Shown: positions 18,201 through 26,227, counted from the stretch's first letter. The stretch is 64,000 bases of DNA from Bradyrhizobium commune (GCF_015624505.1 NZ_CP061379.1:6076001-6140000); one strand, 5' to 3'. Translations and numbers: made by a program. The notes: generated by a model not told the origin, from the sequence alone.

Positions 18201-21200
18201 TCCTCCAGAACGCATCGATCGAGGCGGCGCGCTTTCCCGGCCTGTCGACGCGCCGGCTGGAGATCGACCCGAAGGTCGCACGTTTCGATATCACGCTCGA
18301 GCTGGTCGAGGCCGAGGGCCGCTTCACCGGCTTCTTCGAATACGCCACCGATTTGTTCGACGCGGTGACGATCGCTGGCATGGCGGATCAGTTCAAGACC
18401 CTGCTCAAGGCGGTCATCGCCAATCCGGAGCAGCGCATCTCGCGCCTGCCGCTCCTGACCGCGGCCGAGCGCCGGCAGTTGCTGGCGTGCGGCCAGGGAC
18501 GATCCGCCAATTTCGCGAGCCGCGGCAATCTATGCGAAAGGTTCGAACGCCAGGCGAAGAAGACGCCGAACGCGATCGCGGTGTCGGACGGGGCCGGATC
18601 GCTGAGCTATCGCGAGCTGGCGCGACGCAGCCAGGCGATCGCGCGATGGCTCGCGCGCGAGGATGTCGGTACGGAAACGGTGGTCGCGCTGCTTGCGGAT
18701 CGCGGAACCGATTTGCTCGCGGCAATGATCGCAGTGCAGCGTGTCGGTGCGGCGTTCCTGAACGTCGACCCCGAGCAGCCGCCGGCACGGCTCGCGACCA
18801 TCCTCGGATCAAGCTGCGCCCGCGTGCTGCTGACGGCGCGTGCGCAGTCGGCCATGGTCGATGCGCTGCTTGAGCCGCTGGTTGAGCGTATCCTGGTGGC
18901 CGAGCTCGATGACACGATTGCGCCCGGATCGACCAAGCCCGTCCGCGCGGCGCGGCGCGCGGCCTCAAGCCTTGCCTATCTCATCTACACGTCCGGCTCT
19001 TCCGGCGCGCCGAAGGGCGTCATGATCGAGCAACGCGGGCTGTCGAACCATCTGGCGTCGCTCGTCGCCGAGCTCGGCCTCACGCACAATGACGTGGTCG
19101 CGCAAACGGCGCCTCAGAGCTTTGTCATCTCGGTCTGGCAGTTCCTCGCCGGACCGATGGTCGGCGCGCGCGTCCATGTCTGTGCCAATGCGATCGCGCA
19201 GGATCCGATCCTGCTTGCTCGGGAGATCGAGCGCGAGGGCATCACCGTGCTCGAAATCGTCCCCTCGCTGCTCCGCGTGATCCTCGAACGGATCGACGAG
19301 GCGCCGATGCTGCGCGCCTTCTCCACACTGCGCGTGCTGATCTCGACCGGCGAGCCGCTGCCGGTCGACCTCTGCCGCGCCTGGTTCGCCCGTTGTCCAA
19401 AAGTACCGCTGATCAATGCCTATGGCGCCTCGGAATGTTCCGACGATGTTTCCCTGCACCGGCTGACCAAGGCGCCGGCCGAGACGACGAACAACGTTCC
19501 GGTCGGCGCGGCGCTGCCCAACACCCAGCTCTACGTGCTCGATCCCAATCTGGAACCGCAGCCGGTCGGCGTGGTCGGCGAGCTCTGCATCGGCGGCGCC
19601 GGAATCGGCCGCGGCTATGTCAACGATCCCGCACAGAGCCGGCAGCGCTTCATCCCCGATCCCTTCGCGCGCCAGGCAGGCAGCCGGCTGTACCGCACCG
19701 GGGACCTCGCCCGCCGCCGCGCCGACGGGACGATCGAATGCCTCGGCCGCGCCGATCACCAGGTCAAGGTCCGCGGCTACCGTGTCGAGCTGAAGGAGAT
19801 CGAGACTGCGCTGACCGATCACGCGAGCGTGCGAGCCGGCATCGTCGAGCCGCGCCGCGACGCCAATGGCGATGTCCGGCTGATCGCGCATGTCGTCGCC
19901 AGGACCGGCAGTCAGACCAGCGCCAGCGAACTGCGCGACTTCCTCAAGGGCCGGTTGCCGGGTTACGCAATTCCGTCGGCGTTCCTGTTCCTGGACCAGC
20001 TCCCGCTCAATGCCCACGGCAAGATCGATCGCTCCGCGCTGCTGGCGCCTGCGCAACAGGAAGCCGCCGGAGCGGAGCCTGCCGTGCCGGCACGCCGCTT
20101 CACCGAAAAGGTCCTGTCCGATATCTGGACCGACCTGCTGAAGGTCGAGAGCCTCGGTGTCACCGACAATTTCTTCGATCTCGGCGGCCATTCGCTGCTG
20201 GCGGGCCAGGCCATGGCGCGCGTCGCCCGCGCGCTCGGCGTGTCGCTGCCGATCAAGACCATCTTCGAGGCGCCGACGGTCGAAGAGCTTGCCCGAAGGG
20301 TCGATGAGGCCGTGGTAGCGCAACCGCGCAGGCCGCCGACAAGCATGCCGCGGCTGGCCGATAGCGGGCCTGCCACGCTCTCGATCGCGCAGGACCAGAT
20401 GATGCGGATCGAGCAGAGCCTGCCCGACCTGCCGCTGTTCAACCTGCCCTTCGCCTTCCAACTCCATGGCCCAATTGATCCACGCACGCTGGCGCAGGCC
20501 ACCGACGACGTCGTACGCCGCCACGAATCGTTGCGGACGGCGTTCGGCTGGAGCGGTGGCGAGCCGGTCAGCCGGATCGCCGCGCCCAGCACGCTCGGCC
20601 CGGTCCTGACCGTCGAGACCATTGGCGACGGACGGCCCCACAACAACAAGCGGCGCAAAGTGCTCGAACTCAGGAAGATCGAGCTCCTGATCAAGCAGGA
20701 GACCTATACACCGGTCGACTCGACCCGGGCACCGTTGCTGCGGGCACGGCTGCTGCGGCTTCACGCCGAGGATCACATCCTGCTGCTGACGCTGCATCAT
20801 GCCATTGCCGACGGCTGGTCGATCGGCGTTTTGTTCGAGGAATTGTCCAACCGTTATGCCGCGTTGGCCGGGCGCCCGTCCGTGCCGCTGCCCAAAATGC
20901 CGCTCGCCTTCTCCGACGTCGCCCGCTGGCAGCGCTGGTGGTGCGGCACCGATTCGGCGCGGCGGCAGGCCGCCGAGTGGACGGATGCCTTGCGTGACGC
21001 AACGCCTGTGTTCGACGGCCAAGCGAGCCCCGGCGCCTCCACCGGCCATCATCCGGTGAACCTGGAGCGTGAGCTGATCGCGCGGCTCACCGCTTTTGCC
21101 AGCCACCACAACGGCACGCCGTTCATGTGTCTTCTCACCGGCCTGAAGGCGCTGCTGCTGGCACGGACCGGACGCACGGACATTTCCGTCGCAACCGCCA

Positions 21201-21718
21201 TGGCCAATCGCAGCCAGCCGGACACCGAGCGGATCGTCGGCCCGTTCGAGAACACGGTGATCGTCCGCAGCCGAATCACGCCGGAGCTGTCGTTCGCGCA
21301 AGCCTTGGGCCGGGTGCGCCAGAGCGTGCTCGACGCGCATGCGCGGCAGGAGCTGCCGTTCAACATCCTGGCCGACCATCTGGAACAGGAAGGTATCGAT
21401 CCTGCCTCGCTGCTCCAGGTCTATTTCACGCTGCAAAATCCGCTGCGCCAGCCACTCGATCTGCCTGACGTCGCGGTGCGATCGGTCGGCAATGTCGCGC
21501 GCGAGGGCCAGCCGGTGCTGCCGATCGACCAGACCTGGCTGTCCCTGATGCTGAAGGAGCGCCCGACCGGGATCACCGGTTCCTGCAACTACAAGGGTGA
21601 GCTGCTGGACGGTGACATGGTCGGCGCGTGGATGGAGGACCTCGTTGCGCTGCTGGCGGCGGCCGTTGCCCAGCCCCACACGCCGCTCGGCCGGTTGCTG
21701 GATCGCAGAGCGGCATGA
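15272..21718 (+). CDS. Nonribosomal peptide synthetase, A-PCP-C-A-PCP-C, no thioesterase
   Basis: 2148 residues. A1 (about 25-525) resembles acyl-CoA ligases of the oxalyl-CoA synthetase type (LFHAHGLISG, WYTAVPTIH), suggesting a carboxylic-acid starter. PCP1 carries Ser570. C1 (about 630-1060) has HHLVTDG at 760-766. A2 (about 1080-1595) has TSGSSGAPKG, NAYGASE and Lys1584 in NAHGKIDR. PCP2 carries Ser1641. C2 (about 1700-2140) has HHAIADG at 1842-1848 and ends the protein; no thioesterase or reductase follows. The A2 pocket lacks the usual Asp235 equivalent (Val1285). The ATG has AAAAGGG only one base upstream, so an in-frame TTG at 15278 may be the true start. Phosphopantetheinyl transferase and monooxygenase genes follow. 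Confidence 0.95.
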   Translation: MALSELASGAGEEKAGSGPETKVFAHIGGLLDLYAQKTPTAPALLAPGRPPLSYAGLGARTVHLVRTLRGLGIGPTDRIAVALPRGADSALALIAVASACACIPVNPDLTADELQRYFSELKLTALVTRADLNSPSRDVARALDIAVIDFVPGPESDLGGCEFKGPTIGLACTSGVARGEDDAFILLTSGTAARPKMVPLTHRNVCLSAYNAGHVLSLNSHDRLLNALPLFHAHGLISGLLTALAAGSSVIVTDGFDAPSFFSWMRELQPTWYTAVPTIHRALLTAAEANPDRIRSSSLRVIRSASASLAPAILSGLETTFGVPVLETYGMTEAASQIAANPFELRKIGSVGRAAGPEIAIMDETGRELAPGDHGEIMLRGPNMSRGYYNDEAATQSAFRNGWFRTGDLGYLDADGYLFIVGRIKDVINRGGQKVSPLEVEEVLLSHPAVLEAGVFAVPHPKLGENVAAVVVLRASSEAGSDQLRQFARKRLAAYKVPSLIRSVAALPKGASGKVKRNALAGLIAATDDGADAQLPRTTLETQLAEIWANLLELPQVGVDQDVFALGADSLAATQMRSRLRERFNVDFSFEDIFDCATVAALAARLETAAAYRAAALPTWRQATSEGDAPLSFQQQRMYLLSRLDPTRYNYNVVEVALLRGLVDVAALQSSLAAICARHEALRSVFVESAGEPIQQVLLPPPRLARVKLKPCPADKRAAIVRREALKLAQYPFDLASEVPVKVTLFSFDKSNHALVVNVHHLVTDGWSQRLFWEELAAEYSAARKANAKALPSSTFQYRDFARWQQSWAQTPAANEQLGYWRTQLDGVTTLPLRTDRPRPEIWSGQGARHYFEFSKTLSADVRVLSQDQGVTPFMTLLALFQCLLFRHTGHEDVATGSLIANRNQIESERLIGLFANTLVLRNDFGGDPTFGEMLRRVRQVTLDAYRNQDLPIEEVLRALQIVRRSDGNPLFRIMFILQNASIEAARFPGLSTRRLEIDPKVARFDITLELVEAEGRFTGFFEYATDLFDAVTIAGMADQFKTLLKAVIANPEQRISRLPLLTAAERRQLLACGQGRSANFASRGNLCERFERQAKKTPNAIAVSDGAGSLSYRELARRSQAIARWLAREDVGTETVVALLADRGTDLLAAMIAVQRVGAAFLNVDPEQPPARLATILGSSCARVLLTARAQSAMVDALLEPLVERILVAELDDTIAPGSTKPVRAARRAASSLAYLIYTSGSSGAPKGVMIEQRGLSNHLASLVAELGLTHNDVVAQTAPQSFVISVWQFLAGPMVGARVHVCANAIAQDPILLAREIEREGITVLEIVPSLLRVILERIDEAPMLRAFSTLRVLISTGEPLPVDLCRAWFARCPKVPLINAYGASECSDDVSLHRLTKAPAETTNNVPVGAALPNTQLYVLDPNLEPQPVGVVGELCIGGAGIGRGYVNDPAQSRQRFIPDPFARQAGSRLYRTGDLARRRADGTIECLGRADHQVKVRGYRVELKEIETALTDHASVRAGIVEPRRDANGDVRLIAHVVARTGSQTSASELRDFLKGRLPGYAIPSAFLFLDQLPLNAHGKIDRSALLAPAQQEAAGAEPAVPARRFTEKVLSDIWTDLLKVESLGVTDNFFDLGGHSLLAGQAMARVARALGVSLPIKTIFEAPTVEELARRVDEAVVAQPRRPPTSMPRLADSGPATLSIAQDQMMRIEQSLPDLPLFNLPFAFQLHGPIDPRTLAQATDDVVRRHESLRTAFGWSGGEPVSRIAAPSTLGPVLTVETIGDGRPHNNKRRKVLELRKIELLIKQETYTPVDSTRAPLLRARLLRLHAEDHILLLTLHHAIADGWSIGVLFEELSNRYAALAGRPSVPLPKMPLAFSDVARWQRWWCGTDSARRQAAEWTDALRDATPVFDGQASPGASTGHHPVNLERELIARLTAFASHHNGTPFMCLLTGLKALLLARTGRTDISVATAMANRSQPDTERIVGPFENTVIVRSRITPELSFAQALGRVRQSVLDAHARQELPFNILADHLEQEGIDPASLLQVYFTLQNPLRQPLDLPDVAVRSVGNVAREGQPVLPIDQTWLSLMLKERPTGITGSCNYKGELLDGDMVGAWMEDLVALLAAAVAQPHTPLGRLLDRRAA

Positions 21719-21769
21719 CCGGCCGTTGGTCCGGGCCGAACACGGGTTCACCCGCCAAAGCTGTGAATG

Positions 21770-21787
21770 ATCAAGTTGCATCTTGAT
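21770..21787. promoter_or_regulatory. Inverted repeat upstream of the small lysine-rich gene
   Basis: ATCAAG (21770-21775) and CTTGAT (21782-21787) are perfect 6-bp arms around TTGCAT. The site lies between the synthetase stop and the small gene at 21860, in DNA that is more AT-rich than its surroundings. It is a candidate operator for a separate promoter of the small gene; no matching site was found elsewhere in the cluster. Confidence 0.3.
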
Positions 21788-21859
21788 TATTTGGCGCTTG
21801 CCGCGCAAGATTATTCCCGCGTTTTGATTTGGACGATTATTTTCAACCGGGGGAGTGTT

Positions 21860-22030
21860 ATGGGTTTCATCAAATTTGCTAAGGGCACCTCGCTGAGCGA
21901 CAAGGACCGCAAGGCCCTGCAAAAGCTGCTCACCGACGAGAAGAAGAAGCTTCAGGCCGCGCTGAAAGAGGTCGACGCCACGCTTATGATCGTGGGCGGC
22001 TCGAAGAAGAAGGCCAAGAAGAAAAAGTAA
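21860..22030 (+). CDS. Small lysine-rich hypothetical protein in the NRPS cluster
   Basis: 56 residues starting MGFIKFAKGTSLSDKD, with a GGGGGAG ribosome site about 5 bases upstream of the ATG. The open frame extends back to 21767, but that leader has no ribosome site. A charged amphipathic helical middle (DRKALQKLLTDEKKKLQAAL) is followed by a short hydrophobic strand (TLMIVGG) and a tail of eight residues, seven of them lysine. No family is recognised. It lies 141 bases after the synthetase and 258 before the phosphopantetheinyl transferase. It could be a nucleic-acid- or carrier-binding accessory, or an unrelated small gene. Confidence 0.7.
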   Translation: MGFIKFAKGTSLSDKDRKALQKLLTDEKKKLQAALKEVDATLMIVGGSKKKAKKKK

Positions 22031-22062
22031 GACTCGTCGGCCGGGACGCCGCACGAATCTTC

Positions 22063-22105
22063 CGACTTGGTTTTTCGGACCGGGGTTTTTCGACTTGGTT
22101 TTTCG
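22063..22105. repeat. Two copies of a 15-bp direct repeat with 28-bp period
   Basis: CGACTTGGTTTTTCG occurs at 22063-22077 and again at 22091-22105; a related GTTTTTCG-like stretch lies between the copies, and a degenerate CGAGTTGGGG follows near 22126. The run sits in the gap between the lysine-rich gene and the phosphopantetheinyl transferase gene. Its T tracts could act in termination or be a slippage expansion. Confidence 0.6.
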
Positions 22106-22288
22106 AAACTGGGCCGCTCGCTTGTCGAGTTGGGGTCTCGCACAAGCTTGCGCCTGTAAACCGGCCAGCAATCGACAAGAATTTGCCCGGGTGGACCGCT
22201 AGAAGCGGTCCGCTCAGTTGCTTTCTGGTCGGTTGATTCTTCCGTCAGCGCCGGATTTGGCCTCCGCCTGACGCCATGGGCCCAATTG

Positions 22289-23020
22289 ATGGCAGACGAC
22301 GGAATTGAACTGTTTGTCGGACTGATCGAGAGCATCGACACGCCGGGCGCAATCGATGCATGCCGGCGCTTGCTCTCGACCGACGAACGCGCGCGCGCCG
22401 ATCGCTTCATGTTCGAGCGGCATCAGCGACAGTATATCTTCGCGCATGCCATGTTGCGCCTCGCGCTCTCGCACGCAGCCCCCGATGTCGCGCCCGCCGA
22501 CTGGTCGTTTTCGGCCGGCCGTCACGGGCGGCCCTTTATCGCGGCGCCCGCAACCGCGACAATGCTGCATTTCAGCCTGTCCCATGCCGACGGCTGCGTG
22601 GCCTGCGTTATATCCCGGCACGAGGCCGTCGGCGTCGACGTCGAGACCGTGTCGCGGCGTGTCGCGCCGCTGTCCACCGCGCTTCGCTTCTTTGCGCCGG
22701 AAGAGGTCGAGACCTTGCGCGCACTGCCGGATCCGGCTGCGATCGAGCGCTTCTTCGACTATTGGACGCTCAAGGAAGCCTATCTGAAGGCCAGGGGTTT
22801 TGGGCTCAATCTGCCGCTCGACGCATTTGCGATGCAGGTGTCGCGGGAGGCGATCGAGATCAGCTTCAAGCCAGATATCGCCGACGATCCGGCCGGATGG
22901 CGCTTCTCGCTGTGCTCGCCGTCGCCGTCACACCGGCTGGCGATCGCCGACGGCTCCCGCGCGGCCGGCGGGCTTCCCATCATTCGCAACGCTTGGCCGC
23001 TCCAGGAAGCAGCCGAATGA
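22289..23020 (+). CDS. 4'-phosphopantetheinyl transferase, Sfp type
   Basis: About 243 residues. It transfers phosphopantetheine from CoA to the active serine of carrier domains, here most likely Ser570 and Ser1641 of the synthetase. The family motifs are in order: GRPFI, LHFSLSHADG, VGVDVE (metal-binding Asp and Glu) and FDYWTLKEAYLKARG. An in-frame TTG three bases upstream is an alternative start. The monooxygenase gene downstream overlaps its stop by 4 bases, so the two are translationally coupled. Confidence 0.92.
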   Translation: MADDGIELFVGLIESIDTPGAIDACRRLLSTDERARADRFMFERHQRQYIFAHAMLRLALSHAAPDVAPADWSFSAGRHGRPFIAAPATATMLHFSLSHADGCVACVISRHEAVGVDVETVSRRVAPLSTALRFFAPEEVETLRALPDPAAIERFFDYWTLKEAYLKARGFGLNLPLDAFAMQVSREAIEISFKPDIADDPAGWRFSLCSPSPSHRLAIADGSRAAGGLPIIRNAWPLQEAAE

Positions 23021-23997
23021 CGCCGGCGCGGCTGCGCGTCTTTCCCGCGGTTTCGCGCAACCGCGATCCCAAGACATATGTCGGCGAGCTGATGCGGGTG
23101 GCAGAGTTCGCCGACCGCAACGGCTTCGAGGGCATTTTGCTGTTCGAGGGCAATGACGTGTTCGTCGAGCCCTGGGCGATGGCCCAGCACATCATGGCGG
23201 AGACGACGCGATCCTCACCGTTGATCGCCGTCAACCCGGTCTACATGCATCCGTTCACGGCGGCGAAGTTCGTCTCCTCCTTTGCGCAGCTCTACGGCCG
23301 CAAGGTCTATCTCAACATGATCACGGGGACCGCGGTCAGCGACTTGCAGGGGTTGGGCGACAATCAGTCGCATGCGGACCGCTACGTTCGACTGGGCGAG
23401 TTTGTTGCGCTCGTGCGCCAGCTGCTCTCAAGCCCGCGGCCGGTGAATTTTGCGGGCCAATTCTATCGCGCAAGCAATTTGCAGCTGCGGCCGCGCCTTG
23501 CGGCCGAAGTGATGCCGGAGTTTTTGATCGCCGGACAGTCGGAGGCGGCGCAGCGGGTGGCGGAGGAGACCGGCTGCATCAAGATGCAGATGCTGCCGCC
23601 CGATCTCGATCGCGGCCTCAATGCGCCCGGAATGAATTTTGGCATCTTCGCGCGCGAAAGCGCCGTTGAGGCGCGGCAGGCGGCAAAGGCGCGCTTCCGC
23701 GACAATCCCGACGATCGCGAGCTGCTTGCGCTCACCGTGGAGAACTCGGACTCCGTCTGGAAGCGGCGGCTGTATGAAGGGCAAAGCGGCGAGCTTGCGG
23801 ACAACGGCTACTGGCTGTTGCCATACCTCACCTTCCAGGCCGACTGCCCCTATCTCGTCGGCGGCTATGCCGAGATCGGCGCGAGGCTGAGGGATTTTGC
23901 GGCGAAAGGCCTCACCACGATCATGCTCGACGTGGTCGCCGATGAAACCGAGATGCAGCACGTCTGCAAGGCGCTCAAGGCGAGCGGGATGTTTTGA
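23017..23997 (+). CDS. LLM-class flavin-dependent oxidoreductase (luciferase-like monooxygenase)
   Basis: 326 residues with the bacterial-luciferase/alkanesulfonate-monooxygenase pattern: a VAEFADRNGFEGILLFEG opening, NPVYMHPFTAAKFVSSFAQLYGRKVYLN, and a HADRYVRLGEFVALVRQLL region. Members use FMNH2 and O2 to oxygenate small substrates. The ATG overlaps the stop of the phosphopantetheinyl transferase (ATGA), so the enzyme is likely part of the same biosynthetic unit and may modify the peptide or its starter acid. The frame is open upstream, but only because that stretch is antiphase to the transferase gene. Confidence 0.88.
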   Translation: MTPARLRVFPAVSRNRDPKTYVGELMRVAEFADRNGFEGILLFEGNDVFVEPWAMAQHIMAETTRSSPLIAVNPVYMHPFTAAKFVSSFAQLYGRKVYLNMITGTAVSDLQGLGDNQSHADRYVRLGEFVALVRQLLSSPRPVNFAGQFYRASNLQLRPRLAAEVMPEFLIAGQSEAAQRVAEETGCIKMQMLPPDLDRGLNAPGMNFGIFARESAVEARQAAKARFRDNPDDRELLALTVENSDSVWKRRLYEGQSGELADNGYWLLPYLTFQADCPYLVGGYAEIGARLRDFAAKGLTTIMLDVVADETEMQHVCKALKASGMF

Positions 23998-24022
23998 ATC
24001 TTTGCGAGCGGTGCTCTCTCCG

Positions 24023-24104
24023 CGTCATGGCCGGGCTTGTCCCGGCCATCCACGCCTTACCACATCGAAGAACGTGGATGCCCGGGACAAGCCCGGGCAT
24101 GACG
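24023..24104. repeat. Inverted pair of palindromic intergenic repeats
   Basis: A 32-base unit (24023-24054) beginning CGTCATGGCCGGGCTTGTCC is present inverted at 24073-24104 with near-perfect complementarity and an 18-base spacer. Each arm also holds its own GGCCGGG/CCCGGCC-type dyad. It lies between the convergent monooxygenase and deacetylase genes, where the large hairpin could end transcription from both sides. I recall this sequence as a common dispersed element in Bradyrhizobium, not verified. Confidence 0.75.
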
Positions 24105-24124
24105 ACCCTCCCTAGACGCGAATC

Positions 24125-25150
24125 TCACCGCGCCTCTTCAAATCCCGCGAGCACCGAGGTCAGGTTCGCGCCCAAAATATCCGAGAGATAGCCGCCTTCC
24201 TGCACGAACATGGTCGGCAGGCCCATCTTCGCGATCGCTTGGCCGATGCGGCGGAAGCCGGGCGTGGTGACGGCGAGGCCTTTCAGCGGATCGTGCTCGG
24301 ATGCGTCGAGGCCGAGCGCGATCACGAGCGCGCCGGGCGCAAAGGACTCGATCGCCTTGCGCGCGACGTCCATCGCCTGGATGTAGCCGTCATCGCCGGT
24401 GCCGATGGCGAGGGGAATGTTGAGATTGGTGCCGAGGCCAGCGCCCTCGCCGCGCTCATGGGCGTAGCCCCACACGAAGGGATAGTACGCAGCCGGATCG
24501 GCGTGGATCGAGATCGTGTAGACATCGGGCCGTGCGTAGAAAATGCCCTGCGTGCCGTTGCCGTGATGGACGTCAACATCGAGGATCACCACGCGCTCGT
24601 GCTTGAGCCGCAGATGCGCCGCCGCGATCGCGCTGTTGTTGAGGAAGCAGAAGCCGCCGGCCATGTCGCGATAGGCGTGATGGCCGGGCGGACGGCAGAG
24701 CGCGTAGACCGCGTCCTCGCCGTCCATCGCCATCTGCGCCGCGGTAACTGCAACGTCCGTTGCCGCGCAAGCCGCGGCCCAGGTGCCCGGACCGATCGGT
24801 GCTGCGGTGTCGGCCGTGTGCCAGCCGAGCTTTCCGACGATATGCGTCGGATAGGTCGCGGCATGACGCACGGGATGGATGTTGCCGATCATCTCCGGAC
24901 CGGAATCGCCGAGCGCGGTCCAAGCGTCCCAGGCCTCGCTGAGGAACGCGAGATATTCGGGGCTGTGAATCCGCGCTCGCGGGCCCTGCCCGAATTTGAT
25001 CGGCTCGACCAGTTGATGCTTGCCGTCCTTCAAGCCCTTGAGCAGGCGGTCGGCGCGCTCGGGCTGCTCAGTCGTGCGCTTGACGACACCGCGAACCAGG
25101 AAGAATTGCGGATCATGGCTGCGGTGCAGTTCGGTATGGACGGCCTTCAC
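24125..25150 (-). CDS. Histone-deacetylase-fold amidohydrolase (acetylpolyamine amidohydrolase-like)
   Basis: 341 residues from a GTG preceded by GGAGTG. The arginase/deacetylase zinc motifs are complete: the PPGHHA histidine pair, metal-binding DVDVHHGNGT, and the third metal Asp in GLDASEHDPL. A QEGGYL segment near the C-terminus is typical. The sequence style (MKAVHTELHRSHDPQFFLVRG) matches acetylpolyamine amidohydrolases, which free acetylated putrescine or related amines. The later amine-use genes in the window are compatible with that, but they are not adjacent. Confidence 0.85.
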   Translation of the reverse strand: MKAVHTELHRSHDPQFFLVRGVVKRTTEQPERADRLLKGLKDGKHQLVEPIKFGQGPRARIHSPEYLAFLSEAWDAWTALGDSGPEMIGNIHPVRHAATYPTHIVGKLGWHTADTAAPIGPGTWAAACAATDVAVTAAQMAMDGEDAVYALCRPPGHHAYRDMAGGFCFLNNSAIAAAHLRLKHERVVILDVDVHHGNGTQGIFYARPDVYTISIHADPAAYYPFVWGYAHERGEGAGLGTNLNIPLAIGTGDDGYIQAMDVARKAIESFAPGALVIALGLDASEHDPLKGLAVTTPGFRRIGQAIAKMGLPTMFVQEGGYLSDILGANLTSVLAGFEEAR

Positions 25151-25285
25151 TCAAACACTCCGTGGTCGCATGCTGTCTGGACAGTGCCACAGCTGTCTTG
25201 ATCGCTGCAGCGGCGAGATGCAAGCAAGAAGAATGCCGCCTTCGCGCCACGGCTCTGCGCCACGAGCAGACCGCCTTTGATGTGC

Positions 25286-26227
25286 CTAGCAGCGTCCGCG
25301 CTGGAGGCAGTGCTCGCGGCCCGGCTGATCGGTGCGGAAGGCCTCGATGAAGCCGCCCTGGCGCTGGGTGACGAAGACGGTCTTGCCGTCGCTGCCGCCG
25401 AAGGCGAGGTTGGTCGGCTCCTTCGCCTTCAGCGCGATCTCGCGCTCGACCGCACCACTGGGCTTCATCAGCGCGATCGTGCCCTTGAGAATGCGTGCGA
25501 TGTAGAGACGGCCGCTGACGTCGGTGCGCAGGCCGTCGATCGTATCGGGCTGGAATGATTTCACGAGCTTTGCATCGGTGAGCGCGTTGCCGTTGACGGC
25601 GTAAGACCACACCTGGCCATTGCTGGATTCGCCGACATAGAGCGTCTTGCCGTCGGGGCTGAGATCGATGCCGTTGGTGGTGCCCATCGCGCGCGGCGCC
25701 GTCATCACCTGCCCCTGCACCGAGCCATCAGCGGCCTTTGCAACGCGCCAGATGTGGCCTTCGCGGCCCTTCCAGTTCGGATCGCTCGCATAGATCGTGC
25801 CGTCGCGGGCAATCGTGATGTCGTTCGGCTGGTTCATCTCGTCCGAGTGAAACCAGACGGCGGGCTCGATCGCGCCTTTCGCGATCGCGAAAATGTTGTG
25901 CTTCTTGTAATCAGCGATGAACATGGTGCCGTTGCGATCGAACCGAATCGCGTTACCGACGCTTCCCTCGGGGAGTGCCATGAAGAGCTCCGACGCCGCA
26001 CCGCCCGCAGGCAGCCTGCCGATGGTGCCGGGCCTGCCGAGATTGACCACGAACAAATTGCCGTCGAGATCTGCCGCGGGCCCCTCGATACCGAACGTAT
26101 ATTCGCTGGCAGGTGTCACCTGCACGCTGTCGAACAGCTTCGTCTCGGTTGCGGCCAGCGGCGTCGCGATGGCGAGCAAAATGCTACTGCACAGGCACCA
26201 GAAATTCCTGCCGGATGTAATAGCCAT
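25286..26227 (-). CDS. SMP-30/gluconolactonase-like beta-propeller protein, secreted
   Basis: About 313 residues. A hydrophobic signal-like segment (LCSSILLAIATPLAATE) opens the protein. Repeated propeller blades follow, with motifs such as GPAADLDGNLFVVN, AIRFDRNGTMFIADY, DITIARDGTIYASD and GIDLSPDGKTLYVGE, the pattern of SMP-30/LRE lactonases. It overlaps the end of the dehydrogenase gene upstream by about 44 bases, so the two are co-expressed. A lactonase acting on the lactone made by a sugar dehydrogenase is the natural pairing; this is inference. A slightly earlier in-frame start at 26248 is possible. Confidence 0.8.
   Translation of the reverse strand: MAITSGRNFWCLCSSILLAIATPLAATETKLFDSVQVTPASEYTFGIEGPAADLDGNLFVVNLGRPGTIGRLPAGGAASELFMALPEGSVGNAIRFDRNGTMFIADYKKHNIFAIAKGAIEPAVWFHSDEMNQPNDITIARDGTIYASDPNWKGREGHIWRVAKAADGSVQGQVMTAPRAMGTTNGIDLSPDGKTLYVGESSNGQVWSYAVNGNALTDAKLVKSFQPDTIDGLRTDVSGRLYIARILKGTIALMKPSGAVEREIALKAKEPTNLAFGGSDGKTVFVTQRQGGFIEAFRTDQPGREHCLQRGRC

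Noticed and set aside
22063..22105. CRISPR-like array
   Set aside because: Only two copies with a 13-base spacer that is itself similar to the repeat; no cas genes nearby.
18965..22171. 1068-residue open frame on the minus strand, antisense to the peptide synthetase
   Set aside because: Composition is Arg/Gln/Asp/Gly-rich without any domain pattern, and it mirrors the GC-rich third positions of the real gene. Long antisense frames are expected at this GC content.
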